Assembly (NCBI RefSeq): GCF_026914185.1
Contig: NC_070559.1
Span: 5,935,501-5,999,500 of the forward strand
Source: Puccinia triticina
Taxonomy: Eukaryota; Basidiomycota; Pucciniomycetes; Pucciniales; Pucciniaceae
DNA: 64,000 nucleotides
Direction of reading: 5' to 3'
Part shown: positions 33,333-43,485 of the stretch, one piece after another
Layout: every line of letters starts with the position of its first letter
How positions within the stretch are numbered: position 1 is the stretch's first letter
The notes under the pieces: generated by a model
The model's database searches: none
Seen by the model: the letters and a program-made list of their open reading frames with translations, nothing else
What the model was told of the DNA's origin: nothing
Position numbers and translations under genes: made by a program

Positions 33333-33683
33333 TGTGAAGCCCCCGCACATCGCGGGGTTTCACAAGGAGATGTCACAGCACCTAGGCTACATCAACCTGT
33401 GCCTCCCTCCACGTCCTAGCCGGCAGAGATCCCTGCTCCCACATCTCTCCCGGCTAGGTAAGCGAGCACATTCCTCTTTATCTCGTTGTTTCCTTTTCCC
33501 TCTCTATTCCTCCTTCAAAACCCATCATGTACTGAGAGATCCCTGCTCCCACATCTCTCCCGGCTAGTTCTTTCCTCTCACTTGAAATACCAGCCCCGTG
33601 AACTAGAGCTGCTTCGAGCCTCGTGCCACCTTCGAGCCACTCTCCCCTAGATCAGTGAAGGACTCCTATTCAGAGTCCTTACA
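33333..33683 (+). repeat. 3' LTR
   Basis: Same length as the left LTR (351 bp) with three substitutions noted, near the positions corresponding to 30773, 30812 and 30839. Confidence 0.92.
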
Positions 33684-33993
33684 CTTTTCTCTTGCCTCTA
33701 CCGCTGAGAAATGGTTTTCATGTGTGAACCATCTCAGTGAACCGGAATGCCTTGATCAAAACCGGTTGCAAAACCGGCCAGAATACTGGACAACTCGGGG
33801 AGGAGGCCAGGATATATTCATTTTGCACGATACGGCCAATGGCCACAAAACTGTATTGACTCTGTGTAATTAAGACAAATTAAGTCAAACAAATGGTGAG
33901 GATCTTGTATTACCAACAAAGGGATCATGTTATATAATGATAACGCTTTAGACAAAACTGGAAAAAGTTTGGGAAACCGTAGCAACCAACTGT

Positions 33994-36197
33994 CACTTCA
34001 AGGATAATTAAATTTCCCAAAAAAAATACTCAAAGTTTGAGGTTGGGAAAATTGTTGAAAAAAAATCACTCTGTACTGAAAAAAAATGCAAACTGAGCGT
34101 GCTCAGCCAAAAAAATAAAAATGTGTCAGACTGAGTAAAAAACAATGGGGCACATTTTTGGGGTGATTTGTTGGACAGGCCTGCACAAGGCCCGCATGGG
34201 CCCCTGACAGGCCCGTTGGGCCCATTGAAAAAGTAGCATTTGTTTGGAATTCCAATGCTCTGCTAAAATGTGAAATGGGTCAAACTGAATAAAAAACATG
34301 GGGGTCCCGCAAGGCTTGGTTGCTTGGCTAAAGAAAAAACCCACCCTCATCTCTAGATAGCGGCTCGGTAGGCTACACATATTTAGATAAAGACACCGCC
34401 GCCACCCTTGTGTCTACATAAATATGTATGTATGTATTTAAGCACAACACAGTCCACATATTCATAAGAATATAGGCCAATGACCTCTACTGAAGACCAG
34501 TCATCATTTCAACTAGGTCATCCTGATGACTGGTCGTACTATCTGATGACTGGTCATCCCATTGAGGACGGGTCTATTGATGATGGATCATTCAATGACC
34601 AGTCACCATATCAATGTCCGGTCATCCTATATTCCAATGACCGGTCTATCAATGTCCCGCCATCCTATCATTGACCGGTTGATTGCTATCATTGACCGGT
34701 TGATTGCTATCATTGACCGGTTGATCAATGACTGGTCATCCCATTGATGACCGGTTGACCAATGACCGCTTGATTAAGGACTGGTCTGGCCATCCTATCA
34801 TTGGCCGGTTGATTGATGACCGGTCATCCCATTGACGACCGGTCAATCAATGACTGGTCATCCCATTGATGAACGGTTGATCAATGACCAGTCATCCCAT
34901 TGATGACCGGTTGATCCATGACTGGTCAATCAATGACCGGTGAGTCAAAGTGTAATGTATATTGTATGTATATTATTGTTTTTTATTTTTTATTTGGTGG
35001 GGGGTGGGGGGTGGGTGTTGGCATGTTTGGGTAGTATGTACTTGTGTTTGGTGAGGGTTGGGAGGCTCGTCAAATTTTTCCTTACAGAGGCTCTGTAGCT
35101 GTTGGTAAATCTAGCGAGCCTTGAAGATTTTCCAAACAACTACTTAGCTAAAGAGCCCTAAAGAGGGCACGGGGGTGGAAAATCGCTTACATACTCTGTA
35201 AATCTGCCTTAAAGAGCGGGTTTACAGAGACAAGGGTGGATGCTCTTAGCTGAGCATAGGCATTCTTGACCAAAGCTACTCTTTCAATGGGCCCAGTGGG
35301 CTTTTTTGGGGCCATGTGGGCCTCATTCAGGCCCGCCCAAAAAATCTCCCCAAAAATGTACTTGCTGGCTACCTAAAGATTTACCGCAACAAGGGTGGAT
35401 GCTCTAAGAAACAAAAATGTGTCAACCTGAGTAAAAAACATGGGCCACACTTTTGGGGAGGGCTTATTGACAGACCTGCATCAGGCCCGTCAGGGCCCAC
35501 TCAAAGCTGGTTTGGCCAACCCAGAAGTAGTCTTGGTTAAGAATGCCCATATGATGTTTCAGAACAGCACCAATTGACCACTAATCAACAGAAGATATTG
35601 AAGGGCTACTGACATCTGTATGACATTTTTGCACTCACAGAATGTATGTCCAGGCCCTTTCCTTTTACTTGGAACCCTGTTGGCCCATACGGGCCTGATT
35701 CAGGCCCCTCCAAAAAGCCTCCCCAACAATGTGCCCCTAGGGTTTTTACTCAGTCTGACACATTTTATTTCTTAGCTGAGCATATGCTTTCTTAACCAAT
35801 GCTACTCTTTCAATGGGCCCAGTGGGCTTTGTGGGGGCCATGTGGGCCTCATTCAGGCCTGTCCAAAAAATCTCCCCAAAAATGTACCCCCATGTTTTTT
35901 ATTCAGTTTGACCCATTTCACATTTTAGCAGAGCATCGGAATTCCAAACAAACACTACTTTTTCAATGGGCCCAACGGGCCTGTTAGGGGCCCATGCGGG
36001 CCTTGTGCAGGCCCGTCCAACAAATCACCCCAAAAATGTGCCCCATTGTTTTTTACTCAGTCTGACACATTTTTATTTTTTTGGCTGAGCACGCTCAGTT
36101 TGCATTTTTTTTCAGTACAGAGTGATTTTTTTTCAATGATTTTCCCAACCTCAAACTTTGAGTATTTTTTTTGGGAAATTTAATTATCCTTGAAGTG
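33994..36197. mobile_element. 2.2-kb non-autonomous element, CACTTCAAGG ends, TGT duplication
   Basis: Terminal inverted repeats of over 300 bp (33994-34330 and about 35870-36197) begin CACTTCAAGGATAATTAAAT. TGT flanks both sides (33991-33993, 36198-36200). Ends starting CACT and a 3-bp duplication suggest the CACTA superfamily, inferred. Inside are at least five blocks with GGGCCCATTGAAA and AGGCCCG words, which look like sub-terminal repeats, and a CCGG-palindrome array. No gene. Confidence 0.78.
34485..34950. repeat. CCGG-centred palindrome array, block C (GGTTGAT variant)
   Basis: Tandem variants of ATTGATGACCGGTTGATCAATGAC with CATCCC spacers. Some units of 23-24 bp repeat exactly (ATTGACCGGTTGATTGCTATC near 34670-34715). 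It keeps the ATGACCGGT core of the other blocks but uses GGTTGATCAA as partner palindrome. Confidence 0.88.
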
Positions 36198-36435
36198 TGT
36201 GAAAGAAACCAACAGTGGATACTACCAAGGCAATCAACAAGGACAAAATATGAAAACACAAAATCAGATCACCAAAGGGATCTGAAAAACCAGAGAATGA
36301 AGGCCCCCACAATCACGATCCACTGCCAAAACCCCCTACAATCGCGCAGAAGGTATGAGGGCAGCCCTTTTCCGAGTAGAAGAACCAGAAAAGGAGCAAA
36401 AAGGGAACGTGGGAGGGGATGTGGAGGGTGGCAAC

Positions 36436-37359
36436 CTACTTCTTCTGCGCGTTACTAGGGCCTGCCGCACCACTCGCCGCATTTGATCTGGGGGGTCTGT
36501 CGTCCACAAAGTTTCTTGGCGGCCCATTATGGCCTCTGAAACGCTTCCTAGATTTGCCATAAGGTGAAGAGGAATGGAAACCGCTCCCAGCTGGACGGTA
36601 GAAGTTCAGTGCCGTGAAAGATCTATGAAATTCCGGAGGAAAGCCACGGTTATGAACTCGGCCCGGTTGCATCGCTTCTTGAAAATTGGGACCGCCGGTG
36701 GAAAAGGGACTGTTACCGTACAAGAAATCAGGATTGTGTTCATAGTGTTGTTGAGAACCGTAATGCAAAGCGTGAGAAGGTTTGCCATGCCCATACTGGA
36801 TCCCGTATTGAGAGAAGGAGCCCGGTACATTAACCATATCTGATTTGCCCAAACCGAAAGGGCAAAGAGCCCCCGGCACATAAGGCTTGCCCGTCTCTGG
36901 ATTGTTAGTGCAATGGCCGGTCGCGTACAAATTTTTGGTCCAACCTTCCTCATGGAAAGTCCTTGCAACTGTGTAACACTGATCCACCACCAACAACTGA
37001 TGTACTGAAATGTCTTGTATGGCTATACCGTCCTTTGATGGGATCCTGTGCACAAAAGCTGTCATTCTGATGGCCATGTTGTAGCGCATCGCCGTCATGA
37101 GCCCGTGACCTCCGTAAGCTATAGCATCGCAGTGTTCTTTGTGCGCAAGCAACCTTGCCGCAAACAATCCCATGCCGTACACATTGCAAAGTGCGATGTA
37201 GAACGCCCTATGATTCGCATTCCATTGCAACTCCGTTTGAGTCCATTCCGACGGGTAGGGGAGGCCCTTATAACTCTTGTCTGAGTCAGACCCTTTTGAA
37301 TTTTGCCGTTGATGTGAGCGAGGATGGCTCTTCTCTTCCAGGCTGTTCCAACAGAACAA
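36436..37359 (-). CDS. Gag-like first frame of the recombinase retrotransposon
   Basis: 307 residues. A conserved-looking middle (about 45-160, with AYGGHGLMTAMRYNMAIRM) is followed by a Gly/Tyr/His/Pro-rich basic tail ending in Arg- and Ser-rich sequence that could bind nucleic acid. I assign it as gag by position between the upstream direct repeat and pol on the same strand, and by its composition; no zinc knuckle is present. An upstream extension through a splice site is possible. Confidence 0.55.
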   Translation of the reverse strand: MFCWNSLEEKSHPRSHQRQNSKGSDSDKSYKGLPYPSEWTQTELQWNANHRAFYIALCNVYGMGLFAARLLAHKEHCDAIAYGGHGLMTAMRYNMAIRMTAFVHRIPSKDGIAIQDISVHQLLVVDQCYTVARTFHEEGWTKNLYATGHCTNNPETGKPYVPGALCPFGLGKSDMVNVPGSFSQYGIQYGHGKPSHALHYGSQQHYEHNPDFLYGNSPFSTGGPNFQEAMQPGRVHNRGFPPEFHRSFTALNFYRPAGSGFHSSSPYGKSRKRFRGHNGPPRNFVDDRPPRSNAASGAAGPSNAQKK

Positions 37360-37432
37360 ACGGTGGCATACTATGAGTGATCTTTACTCAATAAGAGAGA
37401 GCAAAAACTCCAACGCGAGTGATATCCACCAG

Positions 37433-37547
37433 GGAAGAGAGGCTTGCGGGGGAGGAAATTTCCATTCTTCCCCGCAACGCCTCGACCAGAGGAAAATGTG
37501 TGGACTGTGTGCTCTTACAGAGGGAGTATGGGTTCAGCTGAAAGCCC
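37433..37547 (-). repeat. Upstream direct repeat of the recombinase retrotransposon
   Basis: Same orientation as 25249-25363; a handful of differences, mostly C/T and G/A. Confidence 0.85.
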
Positions 37548-37624
37548 CAAGACCCCGTGTAAGGAAGTGCAAAGTTTGCTAGAAAGGGCGGGTGGGAGGT
37601 GCCTGAAAAACTGCTAACCCAAGA

Positions 37625-37692
37625 TGGGAAAGAGGGCTCTGAGATCTGCAAGGGGAAAGAGGGCTCTGAGATCTGCAAGGGGAAAGAGGTGA
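37625..37692. repeat. Short tandem duplication
   Basis: Two direct copies of about 29 bp with GAGGGCTCTGAGATCTGCAA, starting in GGGAAA. Confidence 0.8.
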
Positions 37693-37959
37693 TGGGGTAC
37701 CCTTTGCAACAACCATCACCCTGAGCGTCGATGTTATATACCGGGCGTTTGTGTACTGCGCATGACATTGACCCGGGCTCAGTCCCGATCTCCACGAGCC
37801 TTCCCACTCTCTGCTTGCATGGACAGGGGGGAACTCGCCAGTTCCCGCTTGATCCCCTTCAATCAAAATTCCCCGGGGTGGGTTATCGGGGCAGGGGGAG
37901 CTTATTTTTTGGATTAATATTATAAAAAAAATGGGTCAGCCTAAATGCACTCCAAACAA

Positions 37960-38245
37960 ATCCCAAAAGCACTCCAAAAGTGAGTGTATGGAGTGTGCAC
38001 TCCAATGATTGTTGGAGTACAGACTAGAGTACTCCAAGTCAATTGGAGTGCAGAACCGGGGACTCAAGACTCTTTGGAGTGCACCACAAAGAACTCCAGT
38101 GGCCAGGAAATGTAATGAGTGCCCATGAGTCTCACTCCATCAGATTGGAGTGCATTCCCCCAGCACTCCATTCCTGATATTTCTCCTCCTCAAAAGGGGA
38201 GTGCAGTACTGTGCACTCCAGCCAGAGCTGGAGTGCCTACAACTT
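37960..38245. repeat. TGGAGTGCA array, left arm
   Basis: About a dozen occurrences of GGAGTGCA or its complement TGCACTCC in both orientations, some as direct palindromes (GGAGTGTGCACTCC). Confidence 0.85.
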
Positions 38246-38291
38246 CAACTGGGCTATGTACAAACACACCCCACTTGATCCTCCTGATATC

Positions 38292-39360
38292 CATGACCGG
38301 TACAGACTGGCATTGAGCGGATTAATATCTCCTCTCAATGACCAGTCTGTACCGGACCGCCGGTCATTGAGGGAAATCACAGAAATCACACCTCTTGATG
38401 ACCGGTCTGTGCCGGTCATCAAGGCGAGTAACATCTCCTCTTGATGACCGGTCTGTGCCGGTCACCGAGGGGACTCACACCTCTCGATGACCGGCGCGGA
38501 CCGGTCACACCTCCCAATGACCGACACAGACCGGTCATCAAGGGGACTCACACCTCAATAATTGGTCACACCGGTCATCAAGGCTAATAACACCTCCTCT
38601 CGATGACCGGTGATGACCGGTCATCGAGAGGGCTCACACCTCTCGATGATCGGTCAGTCCGGTCAGCAAGGGTAATAACACCTCTCAATGACCAGTCATC
38701 ACCGGTCATCGAGGTGAGTCACATCCCTTGATGACCGGTCAGACCGGTCATCGAGGGGAATAACACCTCCTCTGGATGACCGGTGTGTACCAGTCATCAA
38801 GGGTAGGTGCTACTCTCAATGACCATTCGGTCTGACCGGTCATCAAGAGGAGGTGCTACACCCCTCGGTGACCGGCACAGACTGGTCATTGAGAGTGCTC
38901 ACACCAGCTCACACCACTCAATGACCGGTCAGACCGGTCATCGAGGGTAGTAACACTCAATGACCGGTGATGACCGGTCATCAAGGTGAGTCACATCTCT
39001 CAATGACCGGTCTGTGCCGGTCATCGAGGGGAGTAACATCTCCTCTCGATTACCGGTCAGACCGACCGGTCATTGAGAGTAGCACCTCCCCTCAATGACT
39101 GGTACGCACCGGTCATCGAGAGGTGTTATTACTCTTGATGACCGGTCTGACCGGTCATCAAGAAATGTGACTCACCTTGATGACCGGTGATGACCGGTCA
39201 TCAAGAGGTGTGAGTCCTCTCAATGACCGGTGGTGACCGGTCATCGAGAGGTGTGAGTCCTCTTGATGACCGGTCTGTGCCGGTCATCGGGAGGTGTGAC
39301 TGATGACCGGTCCGCGCCGGTCATTGAGAGGTGGGAGTGCCCTCGATGACCGGTGTGGTG
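38292..39360. repeat. CCGG-centred bipalindromic array, block D (about 1.07 kb)
   Basis: About 25 units of GATGACCGGTCTGTGCCGGTCATC type (centre variable: CTGTG, CAGA, GATG) joined by spacers such as GAGGGGAGTAACATCTCCTC. Orientation of spacers flips along the block. Longest of the five blocks. Confidence 0.92.
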
Positions 39361-40141
39361 GTCAAAATTGTAGTCAATCGTCAAGATCAACCTTCAAGAT
39401 CAAGACCCCGGTTCCAAGATGCTCAAGACTCAAGATTACCTTCTCAAGCCCTCTCAGTTCCCTCCTCCTCCTCCATCCTATTTCTCATTTCCAATCCACC
39501 TCTCTCAAATCTTTTCCACTGTCTCCCTTCTCATTCACTTATCCTTACATTTCTTGGTCCTAACACAGTTTATCTGTGGGTTTATTTGTTTGTTTGATTG
39601 GCTTGTTTTGTTTCTTCTAGCTCTGCTTCCCTCTTCTTTCTTCTCTGTCAGTGTTCTTATTTCTGGATTATTTTCTCCTCTCACTCTTCCATTTATCATG
39701 TCTTCTATATTTGCCTGCTTTTGGTTTCTTTTTTTTTGAGTGTTGTGTTTTCTTTCTTCTTTTCTGTTGTTTTTTGGTGTGTGCGCGCGCACGGCGCGCG
39801 AGGAGATGATGACATGCTTGTGACAGGCCTCCAGGAATCCAAGTTCCAGGCGAACTTGGAGGATAGGAGGCCATAGCATCTGCTCTGATCCAAGGCGGCT
39901 ATCAAGAAATTTATTTGATCCTCGATCTTTTTCCGATCCATTTCCCGATTTCATTGCGCAATACAACTTCCAACAACAACCGCCAACAAAGATCCAACCT
40001 TTGTTGTTCCCTCCAAAACCACTTCCCAGCTATCAATTTCGATCACACTCGTCTCACATCAGGACCATTCTTGAGGGCAGCCCCCAAGGCACTTTTCCCC
40101 TCCCAGCGCTGCCGCCGGCCTAGCACCGGACGGAACGCCAT
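39361..40141. other. Unrelated insert inside the palindrome array
   Basis: C/T-rich left part (39440-39760), a GTGTGCGCGCGCACGGCGCGCG stretch at 39777-39798, then mixed sequence. No recognisable gene; short frames only. Array units just left (39265-39340) and just right (40185-40245) are direct copies, so it appears to split one array. Confidence 0.5.
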
Positions 40142-40323
40142 ACCGGTAAAGACCAGTCATCAAGAGTAGCACCTCCCCTTGTTGACCGGTACACACCGGT
40201 CATCGGGAGGTGTGACTGATGACCGGTCCGCGCCGGTTATCAAGAGGTATGAGTCCTCTGGATGACTGGTTGTGTGAGTCCCCTCAATGACCGGTCCAGA
40301 CCGGTCATCAAGAGGTGTGATTG
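40142..40323. repeat. CCGG-centred bipalindromic array, block E
   Basis: Four units like those of block D, including a copy of the GGGAGGTGTGACTGATGACC stretch also found at 39281-39310. Confidence 0.88.
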
Positions 40324-40324
40324 C

Positions 40325-40650
40325 TGTGGGCACTCCAAAAAAAAGGAGACTTGGAGTGCACCCCAATGCACTCCATTTGGTATTTGCTAGCTGGAGTGCA
40401 AAGCCAAAATCCTTCACTGAAAAGGTGGAGTGCTTGGGCTTGCACTCCATTTTTTTTGGAGTGCATCTAGCTGCACTCCCCTATTTTGGTCAATTTTGGA
40501 GTACCCAGTTGTGTACTCCAAGAAACATGGAGTTCCCATCTGGGGACTCCATGTTTTGGGAGTACAAAATCAAGGCACTCCAAATTTTTTGGAGTGCTGG
40601 CCCCCCAAAGCCAAAAATGTGGAGTGCATGAAGTAAAAGTTTGGAGTGCA
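40325..40650. repeat. TGGAGTGCA array, right arm
   Basis: Counterpart of the left arm, with TGGAGTGCA, TGCACTCC and GGAGTAC variants in both orientations, and a hairpin around CCATGTTT / AACATGG. Confidence 0.85.
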
Positions 40651-40663
40651 TTTAGGCTGACCC

Positions 40664-40905
40664 AAAAAAATTACATGATGGAGGACACCTCCAAAAAATC
40701 CAAGATTTTTTGGAGGGGGCAAGCAAGACCCCCTCTTTTGATCTATCAAAAAAAAAATCCAGAAAAACTCCCTCCTTCTTTTGGGGGAAGTCGCTGTGCG
40801 CAAAGTATTTTTTGGCTTGCGCGCACAGCGGGCTCGACGTCGGGGGATGGTCCATTCTGTGCGCAAAGAGTTTTTTGCTGCTGCGCGAAGTAGGTCCGTA
40901 AAAAA
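40664..40905 (-). repeat. Dispersed repeat R, first half of the split copy
   Basis: Minus-strand match to 23300-23545; continues at 37932-37866 after the fold-back element. Confidence 0.8.
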
Positions 40906-43485
40906 ATAGGTGGACAACTCCCAAATGTCCCCCAAATTTGGCAGATGGCTCCCAAAAGATTTGTAGCCCAAAAAGGGGCCTGGTTGAGAAAAATTCCTGC
41001 CAAGGTAAACAAGCTTTGGGAGTAAAATTTGGGAGCCATTTTTCCAAGCCTCTAGATTTATTCACTGGCTATCCTCCCTTGCCCAGGGAAAAAAGTACGT
41101 GTTAGGATTGTGTACACTGAATTCCAAAGAAGTTCATTCATTCAACTTTGATGTGTACCATTTTGGCTTTTGGCCAAAAACAAATCACCCATTTTTGTTA
41201 CTCCCATGTATAGGTGGTCTCCTGGGTCCTATGGGAGAACAAAAGTCAATGTTCTGTTTCTTGGGGCCTGGGTCAAAGCAGTCATCACACCCTGTGAATT
41301 TTCAATAGGATGATTTTAGCACAAAGGACTTGGTATGGATGTAATATGTGTTGCTCAAAATTTGAAGCTTGCACTCACAAATTCTTTGGAGGTTGGTCCT
41401 TGAAACTTCGTTGAAATTGCATTTGTATAGACGTGATTCCTTATCATTAGCATTGTCTCGACCAAAGACCCCTTAAAACCAAATTTTTTCAAACAAGGGG
41501 GATAAGCTTTGCAGTCATCTATGAATATGGTAAAAAAGTGGATCACGAACATAAGAATCTAGCATCCTCTTGGTTGCAGTATTGCGTTGGATGAGCTCTT
41601 AGTCCTGTTTTAACATCTGTCTCTGAAGCATTGGGGTACCGTGTACAGTCTGTAAAGACAAAGTCGTCGACTGATGGATTAGAAGACAAGGAAAATTAAG
41701 GGGAGTAAATGATTATTAGTTCTAGTGTTGCACTGTTAAAGATTTTGCCAAGAGTCTAATATACTCACGTAATTTGGCCCGGGTTGTTGGTGTGTCGTTC
41801 TCGCTCCCTGAATGGCATGAACTCTTTTTACAAAGGAAAAGCTCGCCATTGGATATTTTGCATGCTGTAGGCAGCAATTGTGGTTTTTCGAGAGTTAGAG
41901 GTTGAACTACTTGCTACCAAACTACGATCAAAGGATCCGTGAGCTTACCGACCATGTCCGGTTGTAATCTAGCCAGAGGTGGTCCAGAATAGCTGTTAGA
42001 ACATTGTCGGCGTTGGCGTTGGGTTGCTCGGGTGTTGCGCGATTGTAGCGAGTTTCTTTGTAAAAGAGCGTGTCGTTGAACTTCGGCAAGTTCAACGACA
42101 GGTAAGCCGACAAAAGCAATCTCGACCAAAACATCGTATAATTTCCAGATAGAACCGGCTGGAAACATTCTGGAGTGGTGGTGAAGGGTTTAAGGTATAA
42201 TTTGGAAGAACTGTATGGCACAAGAAGAACGGATTTGAAATTTTCGGTTTATGTTACACTTGCAAAGCGGCGGGAGAAGACTGGGAGTAACTCTCTACGA
42301 CAACTATCAACATGTGCCAGGCAGGCGAACGGGCTGGGGGTGGGGGGGGAAGAAAGACGGCTAGAATGGTCAGCCCTCATACTGGATCCTGATTCTGAAG
42401 CCCCATGGACCCTCCGAAGTCCGTTGCGCTAGAGTCGCTCAGTGGGCTGGGTCGCCAGGCAGCTACGGCTTCGTCACCCACAATCCAAATTAGGCCAATT
42501 GTGAAGGCTGAGCCGGGAGGCTATGATTCATCCATTAAGAAAAAAAAATTGAACCACCCACCCACCCTATTCAACATAAACAAAAAAAATCTTGTCCTGA
42601 AGCCTGACAGACAAGGGAAATGGTATTTATAATAATTGCCTTATTTTGTTGACAAACTACGCCAATTATTCTTAGAAGTTTGAGAGAATTGTTAGATTAC
42701 ATGAAAACACCTGAATCTGGAAGGTATATGACAAGGATCACGTTGGTAATAGATAAGATGGAAGACATGATCTCAAATCTCAACTGATGTCCAAGCCAGT
42801 CCACCCAACATGATGCACATGCGCCTTTAACTCAAAGTATTCCAAGATCTGTGGCTATCTTTCAATTTTTTTAGTCTCATTCAGCCATTGCCTGATTTGC
42901 CGCTAGTGAATACTGTTGTAAGCTTTGTAGGAAGATCCAAGCACATCTGAAGAAACAGGTACCTAGTACATGTCACTGTAATTCCCAGTAGGTTATCAAG
43001 TCATTTTCTTGCGGGCAAGACGGACATGGCCAAGGGCCCACTGGCATAACAGACAAGAACAATTCGAATAAGTTAGATTGAATTAACAAGAAGTACACAC
43101 AGTGTAGATCACAGATTGTTACAGCTTCGAGACAGGTTGGGTTTTAGACATAGACACCCGGCAGCATGAAGGTTATCAAACGCTCGAATAAATCGAAATG
43201 TATGGGATATGAGGGATATTAAGTAGGAAATTTAAAAAAGGACCTAAAATAAACCAGTTACAAGAATCATCTCCCAATAGAGTAAAATTGTTTCCGGATA
43301 TTTTTTTACATCACTAGTCAAAAACACAAGGAAAGATGAGTGATAAGATAAGGAAGACGAAAAAAGACCCGATACCTGGATACAAAATAAAAAACGGACA
43401 AATCTCTTTGGGTCGAATCTGATGGTGTTACAATCTCAAGTGTTTTCGGAGTTCAATAACGAAGGAACGGCTTGGCAGAAAGCCA
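40906..43485. other. 2.6-kb region without a recognised gene
   Basis: A minus-strand frame at 42221-41928 (97 codons) overlaps another at 42168-41914 that has a GTAAGC donor near 41947, and a GTGAGT donor lies near 41774; these could be exons of an unrecognised minus-strand gene, but neither frame shows a known motif. The rest (42600-43480) is AT-rich and shows nothing. Confidence 0.3.

Larger units (their letters stand above)
30709..33683 (+). mobile_element. Gag-only LTR retrotransposon, young insertion
   Basis: 2975 bp with 351-bp LTRs and a perfect 5-bp duplication CTTTT (30704-30708 and 33684-33688). I count three differences between the LTRs. A purine tract (AGGGGGGGAGAC) stands directly before the right LTR. 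Only a gag-type frame is present and there is no room for pol, so the element depends on a partner for movement, like the gag-only (TR-GAG) elements known from plants. Confidence 0.9.
25249..37547 (-). mobile_element. Tyrosine-recombinase (DIRS/Ngaro-like) retrotransposon split by nested insertions
   Basis: Reading on the minus strand: a direct repeat (37547-37433), a gag-like frame, reverse transcriptase in pieces, RNase H, tyrosine recombinase, and a second copy of the direct repeat (25363-25249). The repeats are in the same orientation, as in Ngaro/PAT-type elements, and not inverted as in classical DIRS. Insertions at 33994-36197, 30709-33683, 29667-30591, 28320-29128 and 27224-28015 interrupt it. 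Removing the last four rejoins the pol frame without a shift, which identifies the host element and the order of events. Confidence 0.85.
37933..40663. mobile_element. 2.7-kb fold-back element inserted in repeat R
   Basis: Terminal inverted repeat GGGTCAGCCTAAATGCACTC / its complement ending GGCTGACCC. Sub-terminal arrays of TGGAGTGCA words fill 37960-38245 and 40325-40650; a CCGG-palindrome array lies inside, interrupted by about 790 bp of unrelated sequence (39360-40140). On both sides lie the two halves of repeat R, and the copy at 23300-23625 shows the uninterrupted junction. The flanks are A/T runs, so the duplication is probably A- or T-only. No gene. Confidence 0.8.

Noticed and set aside
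32650..33567. Independent second gene in the LTR element
   Set aside because: Same frame as gag after a single TGA, and the tail simply runs into the right LTR.
24305..39360. CRISPR-like arrays
   Set aside because: The palindromic units have no constant repeat and unique spacers, there are no cas genes, and the DNA is eukaryotic.
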